A stretch of DNA of 64,000 bases from Scolanthus callimorphus (GCA_033964015.1 CM066916.1:12874501-12938500), one strand, 5' to 3'; numbered from the stretch's first letter, positions 38,095 through 51,200 are shown. Notes: a model not told the origin generated them from the sequence alone. A program made the numbers and translations.

Positions 38095-41000
38095 ACATTG
38101 AACTTCTAGGGAAAAGAATTCAGGAAAGCCCTCAACACTATCTTTGAAAGCCTGTGTTTGGCAAAATTACCAAATCTCTCACAAGATAACTGTCCATCGC
38201 TTGTTTTGGCAAGAAGCCATACTTCAGGAATTGTACAATTGTACTGTCCATTAAGGCATAAATATTTGAGGTGAAACAATGGAAGAGAACAATGCCATGC
38301 AAAAATATAGTATGCTGTGGAGGGTCACAATTAACTTCTATTAATTTGAATTTATTTTCAGTTGCTATCAAGTATTGTGGCATTAGTGAGGATTACTTTG
38401 TATGAGGGGTTTACAGATCCCAAAGAGATTTATGAAATATTTCCAGGTATGAACAAGTGGTTAAAAAAAGGAGAATGCAGGGGTTAAAACAGTCTGGGTA
38501 TAATCAAGAGTACTGTAACCCTATGGTCATATGATAATAATATTACAATCATCATACATGATGTCATTGAAATTTGAAGGAGGTAAAAGAGAGTGTGATG
38601 TACAATTGTCAATTGTGTGGTTCCAGAAAATATCCATACCCCCTCCACGGAAGGGTGTTGAAAAGTGACCCCCCCACCCCTGAAAAAAAAATACAGTATT
38701 TGTATGGAAATGATCAGGTAAATTGACCCCTCCACCCCTCCAGAATTTCCAATGCCCTTCCGTAGGGGGTATGGATAATTTCTGGAAACACATTACATCC
38801 ATCTATGATTATAACATAGATATCAGGCACTCCATCTGCTTTTAATGCATTACAGCTAAAATAATTGCATCCTGACCCACATTTCAAAATATCAATTTGT
38901 TTTTGGCTTTGCTGTTCTGTTCTAGTTCTTTTTTGGCCAGCTCTTTTCCTCTTTTGTTGATGTTACTCCAATAAACCTATTTCAGATAACTTCCACAAGA
39001 ATCTTAAAGAGCTTTTAACAAGACTGCTAGTTGAAAACATGTAAGTGAATGAACTTAATATGTACATGTACCTCTAGAAGAGATCCATACCCCATCTACA
39101 GAGGAAATTCACAAAGAACCCGACCACTTTGGATTGTTCAATGGCAAATGTAGTGATGCAGTGAGTAATACAGTAAGAGGTTATTGACCCACTGACCTCC
39201 AAATCTGGGATATGTGTGATGCCAGTTGTCTTACTTGTTAACTGATTTTTTTAGACCTGGATGGAGATCAAGCTGCATTGAAGAGCAAGGTATTTTTGTT
39301 TGCAGAATAAATAAAAAATAAATAAAGAATTTGATATAGTCTTTGCATGCATCTCAGAGGTATGGACCTCTCTCTATATTACTGCAGTTCTCTGAGCACC
39401 TTCACTGATGATATTCACTACAAGCTTCTTTATAGTTCTTGTACATTTTGTACATCTTGTTTTCATACATCCTGTATGTTATTATCACACAATATTATTA
39501 TCCTTAATAGGCGAAATCGGCTAACAGTGTTTGCATCTTGTTGTCACCCATTCAGATCACGTGATGATTCCTTTGTGTGGATACTTTTGTTAGATTTGCA
39601 CATACACTTGTGCACTCGGTCGAGTGAGACAAATCAGATAATTGTAACCACCCAAAGGAATCATCACATGATCTGAATTGGGTGGCCACAAGATGTAAAC
39701 ACTGTTAGCCGATTTGTTCTATTGCATAGAAAAGACATAAAAGCAATCTTCCCAGACATCAAACCCCACTCAAAATCATGCACCATTTTCAGCGGATTTT
39801 CATATGTTTCTGTAAAGTTAGCCCCCCCACTTCACCATACATTGACTTTATTGAGAGAGACACTCTCACTTCAAAATCTGTTCTGCTACCCATGAAAACA
39901 TGCTAGTGTCTTCTGTTGAGCATTTGGCTACTCTTTGTGCTACTTTTGTTAAGTTTTCTTGTGGAATCCTTTCGTCTGTGTACTGTCACTGACAGTACTT
40001 ACACACATTGTATGAGCTTGAAACAAAGGATTGTGCATTGCCAATGTCACGAGATACCCTAGCCCCTAGGGTATCTCCCCTAGTACTCTAGCCCACGCTA
40101 GTGTTGGCCCTTTAAATTTGCTGGGCTTCTCAACCATTCCACTTGATTAACTTTGGTTTGTGTCTGGGGCCTGATACATGAATTTTAAATAGAGTACTTA
40201 ACTTATGAAGGTGTGCAATAAAGAAAACAGAACATACACTGAATTCAAATATGGCTCCCAGTTCGAAAAGCCATTGCTCTAGCCTCGAAATTCTGTGGAA
40301 AAAAACATTCGTGCGTTTTTGCACGAATTCAAGGCTAGTCAGTCCAGAACAATGGCTTTTTCAAACTGGGCAAAAGGAAATGGGTGAGTGGAACATGGGT
40401 TTCTGAAAAGCACTATAACCTGTCCTTACTTGTTATTACCTAGTGTCCCTTCCACGGCTCATTGACTTTGACTGGAGAGTTGATGTCAAGTCTTCATCAG
40501 ATGCAATCAGTAGAATGTCTATCCCATCCTGTATTATGCAGCTTAAGGTGAGCATATACGTCGAGGTGTAAAGCACTCAGATTTCATACAGTAAGACTGT
40601 GGAAAAAAAGCAGCTCATAGTGCCAGAGCAAGGCCACTGCATTAATAATCTTACCTTGCATTTGGCTCAAACTTTGCAAGGATTCATTGCACCTGCAACG
40701 TGCTTTCACAGACAAAGCTATATTAAAGTGCCTCGTACTACAAGAAGGACATCAGGGCGGATTTTAATCAAATATGGGATGAAAATTAACTGAAGTGCTA
40801 TCTTTCCAAAGAGTTGAATGCTTTCGCTTATCAGTGCACCTGAAAATTCGTATGCCAGATTGATTTGCTATCTGTCTAGGTTAAGAATTCTTTGACCACA
40901 CAAAATTTGGACCACACCCAGTTTGTAAGTCAGTTTTACCGACGATCATCCGCGTACACTTTTAGGTGAAGGCTTCGTGTGAAAGTTTATTAAGTTTGTA

Positions 41001-42048
41001 TTATTTATAAATCTGTTCAGCTGCAAGCGATACTTCCATTTACGATCTTTCGCGAAACGTGACGCTGCAACGTTTTGAAAAGTTTATATCGCAGACATTT
41101 GTCATACTTGTTTTTCTTTTTGTTTTGGTTATCAAACTTCAACGGCGGGGATCAAAACTTTCATGTGGAAAACTAGATAACATTTGAGAAGATTTTCAAT
41201 GTAACCAATCACGTGAAAACTAAGCTTTTCTCGACAGAAACTCGACATTTTTTCCGAGTGAAATATGATCCTCGCTCATTTAAGTTGCACGAACCGAAGA
41301 AGCCTGATTGACAAACGTCTGCGATAGAAACTTTTCAAAACCTAGTTGTAGCGTCACGCTCCATGAAAGACCGTAATGGTAGTAATGTTTTCTTAATTGT
41401 GGACCTCTTTGTGCTACAGGTTTCTCTGTTAGCAGAGGCGACCTCTACACACAAATGTCATAACCTCGTCCAGAATCGTGGACGCACTTGACTGCTTTGG
41501 CTAGTGTTTTTACAACAGCGCACGCCTTCACAAATGATTTCTCAACGATTTTCAGGGAATCCTCAAAAGCAATTATAAGAAGAATATTCTGTGCGTTAAA
41601 TACTTTTTAAATTGATTAAACGAGCTACCTAAAGGCCACAAAAGTAATTTTGCGAAAGTTGTAGAGTAGATAAATTGACTTTTTCTTGCTCGCGCACAAA
41701 CTTGATCGAGCAGTTTCTCCAAGCTCACGCCATTTTTCTCCCACATATGCGAAAAAAGGCAAGTGACATTTGTGTGCAGAGGCTACTTTTGCGAAGTTGA
41801 AAAACACAGAAAACATAACAGTAAAGGCAAATCCAGAGAGATAAAAAGTAGCCTCTGCTCGCAGAGAAGCTACATGTATGTAAAGTTGTATTTGTGTTGT
41901 TTCTGTGCAGGTACAAGAGGGCGAGTCTCACGAAGATGCCATCCCTGCCGTGAGGTGCCTCAATGTTGAGCTTACTAAAGAAAAGCTCGACACCATGTTA
42001 GACGGGCTTGGCAAAATACGCGATCAGTTGTCCTCAGTAGCCAAATAG
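35398..42048 (+). CDS. COMMD9: COMM domain-containing protein 9, complete, eight exons
   Basis: Exons: 35398-35451, 37098-37161, 37789-37853, 38362-38446, 38986-39040, 39255-39289, 40444-40547 and 41911-42048. All have GT-AG introns and matching phases, giving 600 nt and 199 residues (human COMMD9 has 198). The N-terminal helical domain reads MAARLDENVCGPLNFLLKAK and KEIYEIFPDNFHKNLKELL. The C-terminal COMM domain reads LPRLIDFDWRVDVKSSSDAI, SRMSIPSCIMQLKVQEG, then ELTKEKLDTMLDGLGKIRDQ and LSSVAK at the stop. COMMD proteins assemble with CCDC22/CCDC93 into the Commander complex, which recycles membrane cargo from endosomes and affects NF-kB signalling. No frame error is seen. The introns are loaded with G/C-rich MITEs. 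Confidence 0.95.
36073..36305. mobile_element. G-rich MITE family 2, copy a (COMMD9 intron 1)
   Basis: Left end 'attgtgtggttccagaaaat', right end the inverted 'tttctggaatcacacatt'. The interior has long C-runs and 'tatccatacccc' inverted to 'ggggtatggata'. Related copies lie at 37901-38099 (opposite orientation) and 38612-38794. Confidence 0.8.
37256..37630. mobile_element. G-rich MITE family 1, copy 2 (COMMD9 intron 2)
   Basis: Reverse complement of the element at 32508-32876, with the same 'ggtacctttt' interior and poly-G/poly-C ends. Confidence 0.75.
37901..38099. mobile_element. G-rich MITE family 2, copy b (COMMD9 intron 3)
   Basis: Starts 'attgtgtggttccagaaatt' and ends 'ttttctggaaccacacatt'. 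It contains a G-run of more than 20 bases at about 38048-38072. Reverse-complement orientation relative to copy a. Confidence 0.8.
38612..38794. mobile_element. G-rich MITE family 2, copy c (COMMD9 intron 4)
   Basis: Same ends and orientation as copy a, with shorter C-runs. Confidence 0.8.
39514..39715. mobile_element. Fold-back MITE (COMMD9 intron 6)
   Basis: 'aaatcggctaacagtgttt' on the left is inverted as 'aacactgttagccgattt' on the right. Inner arms around 'attcagatcacgtgatgatt' also pair. A related partial copy lies at about 59070-59185 in an ADAM intron ('actcggtcgagtgtgag'). Confidence 0.75.
40258..40371. repeat. Inverted repeat (COMMD9 intron 6)
   Basis: 'cagttcgaaaagccattg' and 'caatggctttttcaaactg' form imperfect arms around an inner hairpin 'tcgtgcgtttttgcacga'. 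Confidence 0.7.
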
Positions 42049-42230
42049 ACGTAGCTCTAACGACCAGGGGTGTCACCATTTTGTCTTTCGGAAAATCCCG
42101 AATGGAGCTGCGCTGAGTAATGACGTTCGCATTTCAGTCAGTTATGATGTCGTTATGCGCACCTCGAAGAGGCGATGATTTTAATTGACGTTTTAGGTAA
42201 AACCGTTATCCATTGTTGTAATATAGATAC

Positions 42231-42504
42231 CATATAACGTTCGCAATGATTGGTCCAAATCTATGCTCCATTTCACCGATAAAGTAATGTTTCTCTCCCG
42301 GCGCTGTATCATGAAAGCATTAGAGCACAACTTTATGACGTTATCGGCGAATAGAGCACTTGTGATGTTGGGAGGGACACTCGAAACGTTTTAAAGTCGC
42401 TTGCCTGCAGCTCGTGATTTTACAATGTCCTCGTGCCTCTCCCACATCACGCGTGCTCTATTGCGCTGATAAAGTTATAGAAAGTTATGCCCTAATGCTT
42501 AAAT
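42231..42504. mobile_element. Fold-back MITE, copy 2 (partner 23087-23346)
   Basis: Lies about 180 bp downstream of the COMMD9 stop. Same inner inverted motifs as copy 1, with more divergence. Confidence 0.7.
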
Positions 42505-42509
42505 ATCAC

Positions 42510-43360
42510 TAACGCCCAAACCTGAAAAGGCCAAGAGAAACGTCTTGACGTAACTTTTCAACAACTATTATTAAATGGCACTAAGGGCCATACCGTTAGG
42601 TTTGTTCCAACCAAACAATACGGGATAACTTCCAAACTTCTGAGGCTACTTCCAGCCGAGTCACCGTAAATTTGATGTGTCATTTATGCTCCAACCATCC
42701 CCAGTAGATCTTTTATAGAAACGGTTGTCACCCCTGTTCTGATCAAATAGTATAGCTCCATAGTATTAATCAGTTAATTCGACTATCCAGCATTAATGAA
42801 ACTCTCCAAGAAAATGAGAGAAATGGAGGATACATAGCAAAACAAACATCGCATTCACTGCCATGAAACTGGTCAGCCTAGCCAACCCCAATTTTAGGAA
42901 CCACGGCTTTGTGTACACTCTCGCAAAAGAGTTACGAATGAGAGCGAAAAGACTACCTGAAATTCAAGCTGCTAGGCTTTGCGAAAACCATTCAAAACAG
43001 AAATTATAACTTGCTGCAGAGTAGCTTCTTGTACTTCCTGTAAAACGTGTCATTGTTTCAATGCAAAAAAGTAATTTTGTACAGAATTTATTGATAATCG
43101 AGATTACATGGCAGTTACAAATATTAGCGGAATGTTTTTATTATTACAGGTTATTCTAGTTTCCGAGTCCGAAATCTGAATCTTTAAATAGAGAGGATTT
43201 CCGATCACCGTCCAAAGTAAACAAGCAAGTCGCTCTTACTTAGTCCACTAATGTTAATTACCGTAATACAGTACCAATTAAACTAAATCTACCTCTGTGT
43301 CTGTTCGTTTTTTTTTGATCGAAACAAACGAGAATTCAGTGACGCAGAAGACGAGCCTTT
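42510..43360. other. No gene recognised
   Basis: Intergenic sequence between COMMD9 and the ORF at 43.4 kb. Only short frames; no repeat signature identified. Confidence 0.3.
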
Positions 43361-43365
43361 GAAAA

Positions 43366-43815
43366 GTGGCCGCTGAAGAGGGTCACCTTTTCTCGGTCCT
43401 CTTTAAACGTCGACTTTTAACAGCAACTTACTGGCCACTGGCATCGCGGCACTGTCTGCATACCCAAACTCTCTCTGGCTACCAGGAGGGAACATTCCCC
43501 GCAGAGTTCCGTCGTAACTTCGATTTCTCTTTCGATTTCTTCACAAATTACGTTTCTTCTTCGACCGTAAAACTTTCCCCTCGTCCTAGAATTAGCTGTG
43601 ATGCTAGAATTAACAAGGGACTGGAGTCCCCGGTAATTTCCTGTACTCTTGGACTCAGCAACTCTGTAAACCACTCGGGAAGGTCGCTCGCCGACGAGGT
43701 TTTTCGAAATCTAAAGTGGTCACTCGGCGACTCAGAAAGACGGCCAGAACATTGCGACATGCTTCGAACACTCGGAGACACCATAGAATCTTCATATTCC
43801 GCTGGAAATATTTAA
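43366..43815. other. Open, CpG-containing stretch; possible first exon, strand uncertain
   Basis: Open on both strands. The plus frame runs 149 codons but begins at GTG. The minus frame from about 43784 begins MVSPSVRSMSQCSGRLSESP and continues SDHFRFRKTSSASDLPEWF, a Ser-rich sequence with no family match. It could be the 5' exon of an unseen minus-strand gene or chance openness. Confidence 0.25.
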
Positions 43816-44241
43816 ATGTCTTCCACTCGAGGCTTTGAACAATGTCGGCGACTTTCCATAGCGAAGGAGAAAAAACTGTACTTCACAAATTTCAAAATGT
43901 ATGTCACTTCGAGCATATTACGTAAGTAGCCCTAGCAACAAAATCCCTAGCAACAAGGCCCTTATCAACGCGGTTCAGCCTTTTCATTGGACAATCTATC
44001 GAACAATGGCAATGGCATTTACGTTATTCCTCTTTTCTTTCGCGTTTAAGGTTCGCTGAAATATAATAGGGCTTTCTAACGCTTTATTACCACTGTATGC
44101 ATAGTTACACGCTTACTAAATTCAATGTTGCGAATGCGGATTTTTAGCTGTCAATCGACATTGATTGCAACCAGCCAAAATGATTTTTAGGTAGCTCCCG
44201 AGTATTTATTGTAGTAACAGACCTCAGCGCATGTTTTTAAA

Positions 44242-44308
44242 ATATTTTCAATCGCTTGAATTTTTCATGTTTAAAAACATGAAAAATTCAAGCGATTGAG
44301 AATATTTT
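44242..44308. repeat. Near-perfect hairpin
   Basis: Arms 'tcaatcgcttgaatttttca' and 'tgaaaaattcaagcgattga' around a minimal loop, about 31 bp per arm with one or two mismatches. Confidence 0.9.
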
Positions 44309-44879
44309 TGGCACAGACCTCAACCAACTAATGGCACACCACCAACTATTTTACTAGATATATAAGGCTCGTTTGTTTGGGATATTTTACATTTTCTAAG
44401 TGGGGTGGTTTTAGAAAAAAAAGATATAACTTTAAAATGCGACCGTGAATAGTCAAGGTTATTCGAATTCTCTCCTCTACCGCTGAATAGGCATCAACGG
44501 CGCATAAATACAGTGGGAGCCGAAAAAGTTGTGAATACCAACGGTCCGACAAGTTTCCTCCAGTTTGTCTTTTGTCTCAATTCAAGCTTCATCAGTTTTT
44601 CTGGTATAACTTTTTTGACTTCAAGTTCGAGTTCGACGTTAAAAAGAAAAAAAATCATCATTTTGTTCTGGGCACGCACATCAATAATAATATATTTGTC
44701 ATTTGCGCCGCGCTTTGCTCGCATAAAGAATAAAACCTGCCGTTCTTAATGCTTAGTGCCGTTCCTTAATGCTTGTTTAGCTCTAAATTCAATTGCATTA
44801 GGAACGGTTTGTGATGCGACTAGAGGATGTCCTAGGCTTTAGAAGCGTTTGCGTCACTTTTCACAATTACACAGTTTGT

Positions 44880-45782
44880 GTACGTAGCTGCCAAACCAAC
44901 GTTACTCTTGTATTTAGCCAGATCTTTCAGCAATGTTATTTGTTTTCATTTGTTGCGGAGCTTATCCTGGATAGACGCGATGTTACGTTATGCCGTTTGC
45001 AACCTGTTGTCACGAAGAAATCAGCGAGAAATGGGATGGCGTTAGAAAAAAAGTAGTACCATCCCGAGTTCAAGCGCTATTTCACGTGCGAGTGACCCAC
45101 ATATTCTGCAAACAATACTCAAGCCATGCGAATAGAATTGCGTTTATGACGCTGATGGTTGTGTGAGCATGCGTAGTAATTAAAAATATTGTCCCACATT
45201 CACCAACTTTGATGCTTTCCTTAAGTCGTCTTCAAGTTTTTACAGATGCTGCAAAATGCTTTGAGCCACTGATCGGAGGCTTGGGCATAGGACATGCGCC
45301 AGTCTTGTGTCGAGCTGCTCCAAACTCTATTGCCTAAATTGATTAGAAAAGGCTTGTGTTCGGACTGGTGGGTGTTTGAGTCATTTGCCACAATTACACT
45401 TGTTTGTGTTCGTGGCTGCCAAACCAACGTTACTCTTGTATTTAGCAATTTAGCCAGATCTTAGCAACGTTATTTGTTGCGGAGCTTGTCCTGGCTAGAC
45501 GGGATGTCACATTTTGTCTTCCCAGCCTGTTGTCACGAAGAAATCTGTGACAAATAGAAGGCATGGCTGCCAAACCAACGTTACTCTTGTATTTAGCAAT
45601 TTAGCCAGATCTTAGCAACGTTATTTGTTGCGGAGCTTGTCCTGGCTAGACGGGACGTCACGTTTTGCCTTCCCAGCCTGTTGTCACGAAGAAATCTGTG
45701 ACAAATGGAAGGCATGGCATTGCGTTTGATAAAAGAAAATACTTTCTCGAGTTCAAGGGCTATTTCACATGCGCGAGTGACT
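44880..45782. repeat. Three related copies, two in tandem (unit about 155 bp)
   Basis: 'gctgccaaaccaacgttact' begins copies at about 44889, 45415 and 45569. The last two are adjacent and almost identical; the first is diverged. The downstream segment 'aaaaagtagtacc'/'agaaaatac' with 'cgagttcaag' is shared by copies 1 and 3. Confidence 0.8.
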
Positions 45783-45799
45783 AAAGAACCACTCGCAGC

Positions 45800-47400
45800 C
45801 AAACGGTATTGAATTAATTTTCATCCCACAAGGAAAGGTATGAAAGTGTATGTAAAGTTAATGGCTAGGGGTGGGTGGTAGGTAGGGCGGCAGTCTGTAG
45901 TTCACGATGGACCAAATTCTTTGCAAATTTCTCCCAACAAACCTTGTTCGTATGCATTTTGAATAGTAAATTGTGTTTGCAATTTGGTTCATGCGATGAA
46001 TCATTTGGGAGAATACATGCACGAAACTGTAAACCATTAGTCAATTTTCTTTTGAAAACCTGGCTTCACATCGTCCAATTGGCACTTGAAAATGCAACAT
46101 GTCTTGAATTATATTATTTTATTACACATTCTTTAAAAAATAATACATAATTGTTTTGATGTAGTCATTTTTAAATTGTGTTAATGCACAAACACCACTT
46201 TCTTTCTTTTTTATTACCGCATTTTTATTTACAGCACTTTCGCTCATTTGTTATGTAGAACCAGTGAGAATAAGAGTAATGATTTTTTTTGTCAATAAAA
46301 TCAAACTAAACGTGGATGGTTCTACGTCTATCTATTTCCCTCATACCAAGCAATGAATAACTATTTACATCCTAGAAACCTTGTAATTCTTATGCAGATT
46401 ACTGTATTTGTATTTATCACTCACTGAGGAGTGTTTGCTGTTCGGAAAACAATAGCCTTTTTCAAAATACAACTATACAAAACAAGGAACGTTGTCGGCA
46501 GAGTTAACGAAGTACCGTATCTTTATTCTCCATTTGTTTTTCTAATTCTGTCGCAATTTTACACTATTTCCCCTGTGGGTCGCGCATGCTCCGACATCCT
46601 TCATTGAAATAGTATTGCGAGACAAAATAGGCAAACCTGGATTGCTCGTGCCAGGAATCGATCTTGCCCCTCTGGTTACGTGTCGATACGTGTACCTAAG
46701 CCCACGTATTGTGTCAAATGTAGTTTTGTGATCCAATAAAGCAGGCCTTGACGGCCATCTTGGATTCGGAAAAAAACTGAAGATTGAAAGGCCTTCAACC
46801 TCAAATTCCCATTAATTTAACAATTAAATTCTTATGTATTTTGATTCAAAAGGTGCAATATACCAATATGGTATGTATTGATGTCGACGTTTCGGTTTTT
46901 TTAATACAGTCCTCCTTCAGAGTTTCTCAGGCTCATTAATAGTTCATCAAACTTAGACAAAGAAAACCACAAGCGTGAATGAGGTTTGAATACGCCGTCT
47001 TAATTTGCATAAATGTTTAAGATTTTATTCCTTTTTCTCGACAATAAGCGATTCGTTTGAGAAACAATATCAAAGACTCGACAGTCTTTTCCAGCAGGAC
47101 TGCCAAACACCACGTCCGTTAAAAACTGATTGACCTCATTGTTTTCAACTGACTTTTCGGTGTACGGAATCCTGATGAAAGACGCTGTCTCGTGTTTGAT
47201 ATATCAGATATATTACCTGAACATGTTAGCTGAATATTTCAATAAACTGAATAGTCAAATATATTTTATACAAAATTGCCTAAAAATTTCAAAATTGCCA
47301 CCTAAAAATTTGATTTGAATTTTAAATCTATCATGTTATTTTATGTAAAACTTTGTTCTATTTTCTGTTGTGCTGTATTTGACTTCAGTGCCCTTCAAAC
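45800..47400. other. No gene recognised; retroelement scrap near 46850-46930
   Basis: 'gtcgacgtttcggttttt' followed by 'taatacagtcctccttcag' resembles the 3' flanking sequence of Penelope-type or other retroelement copies in metazoan genomes. Otherwise AT-rich without coding signal. Confidence 0.3.
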
Positions 47401-47402
47401 GA

Positions 47403-47408
47403 TTTATT
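47403..47408 (-). terminator. AATAAA polyadenylation signal for the ADAM gene
   Basis: Minus-strand AATAAA 75 bp after the TAG at 47483. Spacing and strand fit a 3'-processing signal. Confidence 0.5.
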
Positions 47409-47482
47409 AAAATCGTATGCTATTTTAACGTGTCGCCCGCGTTAAAGTTCTTGTGTACGTGACTGGCCTACCAATTTCTTAC

Positions 47483-48265
47483 CTACGCTTTGTCGTACAG
47501 ATTAAGATCTCTTAGCTCCTGGGGTAAGGGGGGTAAGCCAGGCTTGCCAGGGGGGACTGGACGCTTGCCAGGGGGGGCTAGTGCCTTACCTGGAGGAGGC
47601 CTGACGGGTCTAGAGGCGGGTGCAGGTTTACCTTGCGCTTTCTTGATATCCGATGGTTTCACAAATGCTGGGGCTTCTTCCTCCTCCTCCTTATTTGAAA
47701 CGGGTAAAACGGGTCTAACAGGCATAGTAGGCGGTGGTGGAGGTCTTGTAGCAGGTTTTGCACCTACAACGTTGCCATCAGAGGCGGCCTTATTAAGTGG
47801 CGGCCATTTTGCCCCGGTTGTTTACCAATACCTGGCAATGGTTTCTTGTCCAGGACACCAGCCAGGCTGCCTGGTCTTGGAGCTGGAGCAGGTCTACAGG
47901 GTGCCGCTGCTGAGGGGATGAAGCCTGGCGGGCTCGACGCTCGATGGAGGCTGCTATCCTTAGGTGCACCTGGTCTAGGAGGAGGGGGTCTGCGGGTCAC
48001 AGGGGGAACAGCCGCAGGGGTGTCCTCCCGCTTTTCCTGTGGCCAGCTGAGCAGCTCTATCTTGCCGGGGGGAGGTCTTGGAGGTACATTGGAGGGTTTG
48101 GTTGCGGATGGGATGGGTGGACGCGAGGCGGATGTAGCAGGGATGGGTGTATGCGAGGCAGACGTTGGAGATGATTTGGGCACGGGCCCAGAGATGAACT
48201 TTTTGCCGGCACTTGGTTTTAATGGGGGAGACTTTTCCTGTCCGTCTTTCTGGACGCGTTCGTGC
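47483..48265 (-). CDS. ADAM last exon: proline-rich cytoplasmic tail
   Basis: Reads RHERVQKDGQEKSPPLK and then about 240 residues rich in Pro, Ala, Arg and Lys, ending LPQELRDLNLYDKA at TAG. SH3-ligand cores are frequent: PPRPPPGK, RRPPPPRPGAP, RPVRPPPGK, plus repeated PPGK. ADAM tails of this type bind SH3 proteins that control trafficking. The frame shifts at the G-run 47812-47815 (coding strand): one added G joins the two halves, while the uncorrected frame stops after 'MATL'. The stop codon is followed directly by 'gtaaga', a perfect donor, so an alternative splice or 3'-UTR intron is possible. Confidence 0.85.
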
Positions 48266-51200
48266 CTAGTAAAACAAAGTTCCAAGTAAGAACCAACAGA
48301 GAGACGAAAATGGGGTCTGAGGTCATAAGTATAGGTGTGCGCAACGTGACATCACGAAATCTTCGATTCCACGAAAAGTCCAAGCGTATTTTTTTGCATA
48401 CCTTTTGCGCTTCTCCTGCTTCATTTCTTGCCATTTTGCTTTGAGAAAGTCTCGCTTGATGAAGCCCACGACCACCAGCACGATGATAAGTAAAACGAAG
48501 AACACGAGGGCAACTATAACAGCTACATTACTCGACCCTCCTCTGGTCAAATCTTGTTCTTTTTCTAGTGAATCTTGAACAGAAAAGAAAATATTTTTGT
48601 TCGTCGTATAATAAATAACTCATTTTATTATATAGACACGAGTGTTTTACTGGGAAATACGCCACTCATAGATCTCATACGAAGCTACATCCGGGACCTG
48701 AGTGACATATTTTCCATATCCTCACTAGTGAGGATATCGATCAAAATAAAAGAAAATCAATTTGGATTTATTTTTTTCTGGTTTGTCTATATAATGAAAA
48801 AAAAATTACAAGGTGGCTTGAAGATATGAGTTTTATTTTCTCGTGTCTTAACCGATATTTTACTCATTCGCTGCGCTCATTCATAAAATATTGTTCTTGC
48901 CACTCGAAAATAAAACTCATATCTTCGCGCCACCGTGTAATATCCTCTACAGATGTGTTTTCGGTGCGGTTCCAGAAATTCAACGGGGTGGAGGGTCCTA
49001 GAGAATAAAATATACATCTAAACAGAGAAAAATGGCTACACGTGATATATAGAGTAGAACGAAAACACTTTGTAAACAACTCACGGAAATTCCAGGGGGG
49101 GGGGGTAATAACAATCACCCCTGGAAAGAAAATTCCAAGTGGGAGGGGGGGGGGGGGGGTCTGAAACAAAGGTGGCAAGAGGCACGAAAAAAAACGTAAA
49201 ATATCAGACCGTTTACATGAAAAGCATATAATATCAAAAAGTCTAAATTTACAGTCTGTCAGCGCGGTCCCTATCACAAATGAATTTTGGCATATATCAA
49301 GTAAGATTCCAGTCCGGCTTCGGCCTACCATTGCTAGGTGATGAGGCGCGGGGATCTGGGTACGAGAATTTCTGAGACTCGAAAAGATGACGGGGTCTGT
49401 GTAGGAGATTATGCAAAAGGCTATATAACATACCATCGCCTGGGAATTGGGAATGATGAGTTGGGCAAGATGTTTTCACGCTGCAATCTTTTCCTGTCCA
49501 GCAACGATTACAGAAGCACCCCCCGACATCGTTGCAGATCTGAAGATACCAAACACTCCTAGTTAATGGCTTGCGACAATCGAGCGATGCTTTAGACCCC
49601 GTCAACACTACTCCGTTTTCGTTTGAAAACGGATATTTTTTGCTCCGGATACGGCTGTCGTCCACACTACAACGCCGAAAACGATCACCGAAAACGGATC
49701 AATCCGAAAACGCTCTCCAGAGTGGACCGATTTGAAAACGGAGCTGTTTGAAAACGCTGTTTCTAGTGTGGACGGGTGAAAACGATGCTATTTGAAAAAC
49801 GATGACGTCACCACAGCAAACCCGACCAATTTCGCGGGCCGACAGATCGAAATGCGCATGTGACATTTTGAATTTTGATCCCAGCAAAATAAAGATACCA
49901 TATTTGAAAAGAGCTCATCGAAATATGTGAAATCCTAAAATTTGAGGTGGTTTCGATAAATAACACAGAAGATATGAGCATTCGGGATTTCCTATACGTT
50001 TAATGTTGTGGTGGGCAACAGTTGTCCACCACAACATTAAACGTATAGCGCTGTTCACTCTGACGTCATCCATTGATATTAATGTGCCAACCAGAGATCG
50101 ATTGGTTCACAGAACAAAGGGCGCTATTCAATCTACGGTTGGCACATTAGCATTAGAATAGCAATGTTGATAAACAGTGAATAGCGCTATAGAGAAACAG
50201 CCTACTTCGGGCGCCATTAACTTTGCTAAGATTTAACCAAATCAACTCAAATTTTCGGCTTTTTTCTGCGAGGGCTGGGCTAGCTCTGCCACCCTCCACA
50301 GGGATCTCCCACCCTCCACAGGGAGCCCACCCAGAACGCCAGGTATTAGGCTGTGTTTTTAGCCGTATGTGTGCAAAATATTCGTCTGTAAAGACATAGA
50401 GGGCTCAGAAGAAAGGCTTATAGATAAACGGTCATACATTCCAAGCCAACTTACCCCTTTATTATTGCAATTACTATGGCATTGCGGTTGAGCTGCAGCA
50501 ACTGCTGTGGCATTTCGGCATCGTCGGTTGTAGCACATCTATATGAAAACACGCAAGATACGTCATGGCACAAAATATGCAAGCCTGTCTACGAAAGCTC
50601 AATTGTGGACAAAAGTTTAGGGTAAATACCACGCAACTAATCCTTGCCGATGACAATCAAATTCTGAATCTCAGGCCTGTCTCAAACATTGATCTTGATC
50701 CGCGTCGAATTTAATCGTCAGAAATTTCATTGTCCTCAGAGGACAATTTTTCTAGTGCACAAGGTACCTCTAGATGAACCATATCAGAACACCAAGGAAT
50801 GTAAAGTTTGTTTTCCTTGTTTTTTATTCCTTTGGTTGTAAAATGGAGAAAACCAATCGGCTGAACTAGATTCGACGCGGCAAAAAAAAAAAACGACGTT
50901 TGAAACAGGCCTCAGACTCTACGACATCACTTAGCTATTAGACACATCCCGTTATAACGTCATGACAACAGCCCTTGATGTAACCATGACAACTTTCCTT
51001 TGTGACGTCATGGTCCTATCCCTGTATGACGTCATCACGGATCCGTTTGGTTTGGCAAATTGAAGTGCGGATAACCTTGACGATTTGAAGATCGTTACCT
51101 TTCCGTCGCCACATTTAATGCCGTCCTTGGTCATACCTCCGTCATTCCAGATTCCATTGCCGACATCTAAAATGACGCTCCTGAAGAAGAGGACAGTTTG

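Noticed and set aside
43366..43815. 149-codon plus-strand protein
   Set aside because: Starts at GTG, overlaps equally open minus frames and has no recognisable domain; kept only as an uncertain open stretch.
47490..48289. Plus-strand Gly-rich frames of 143-147 codons
   Set aside because: Antisense shadows of the Pro-rich ADAM tail.
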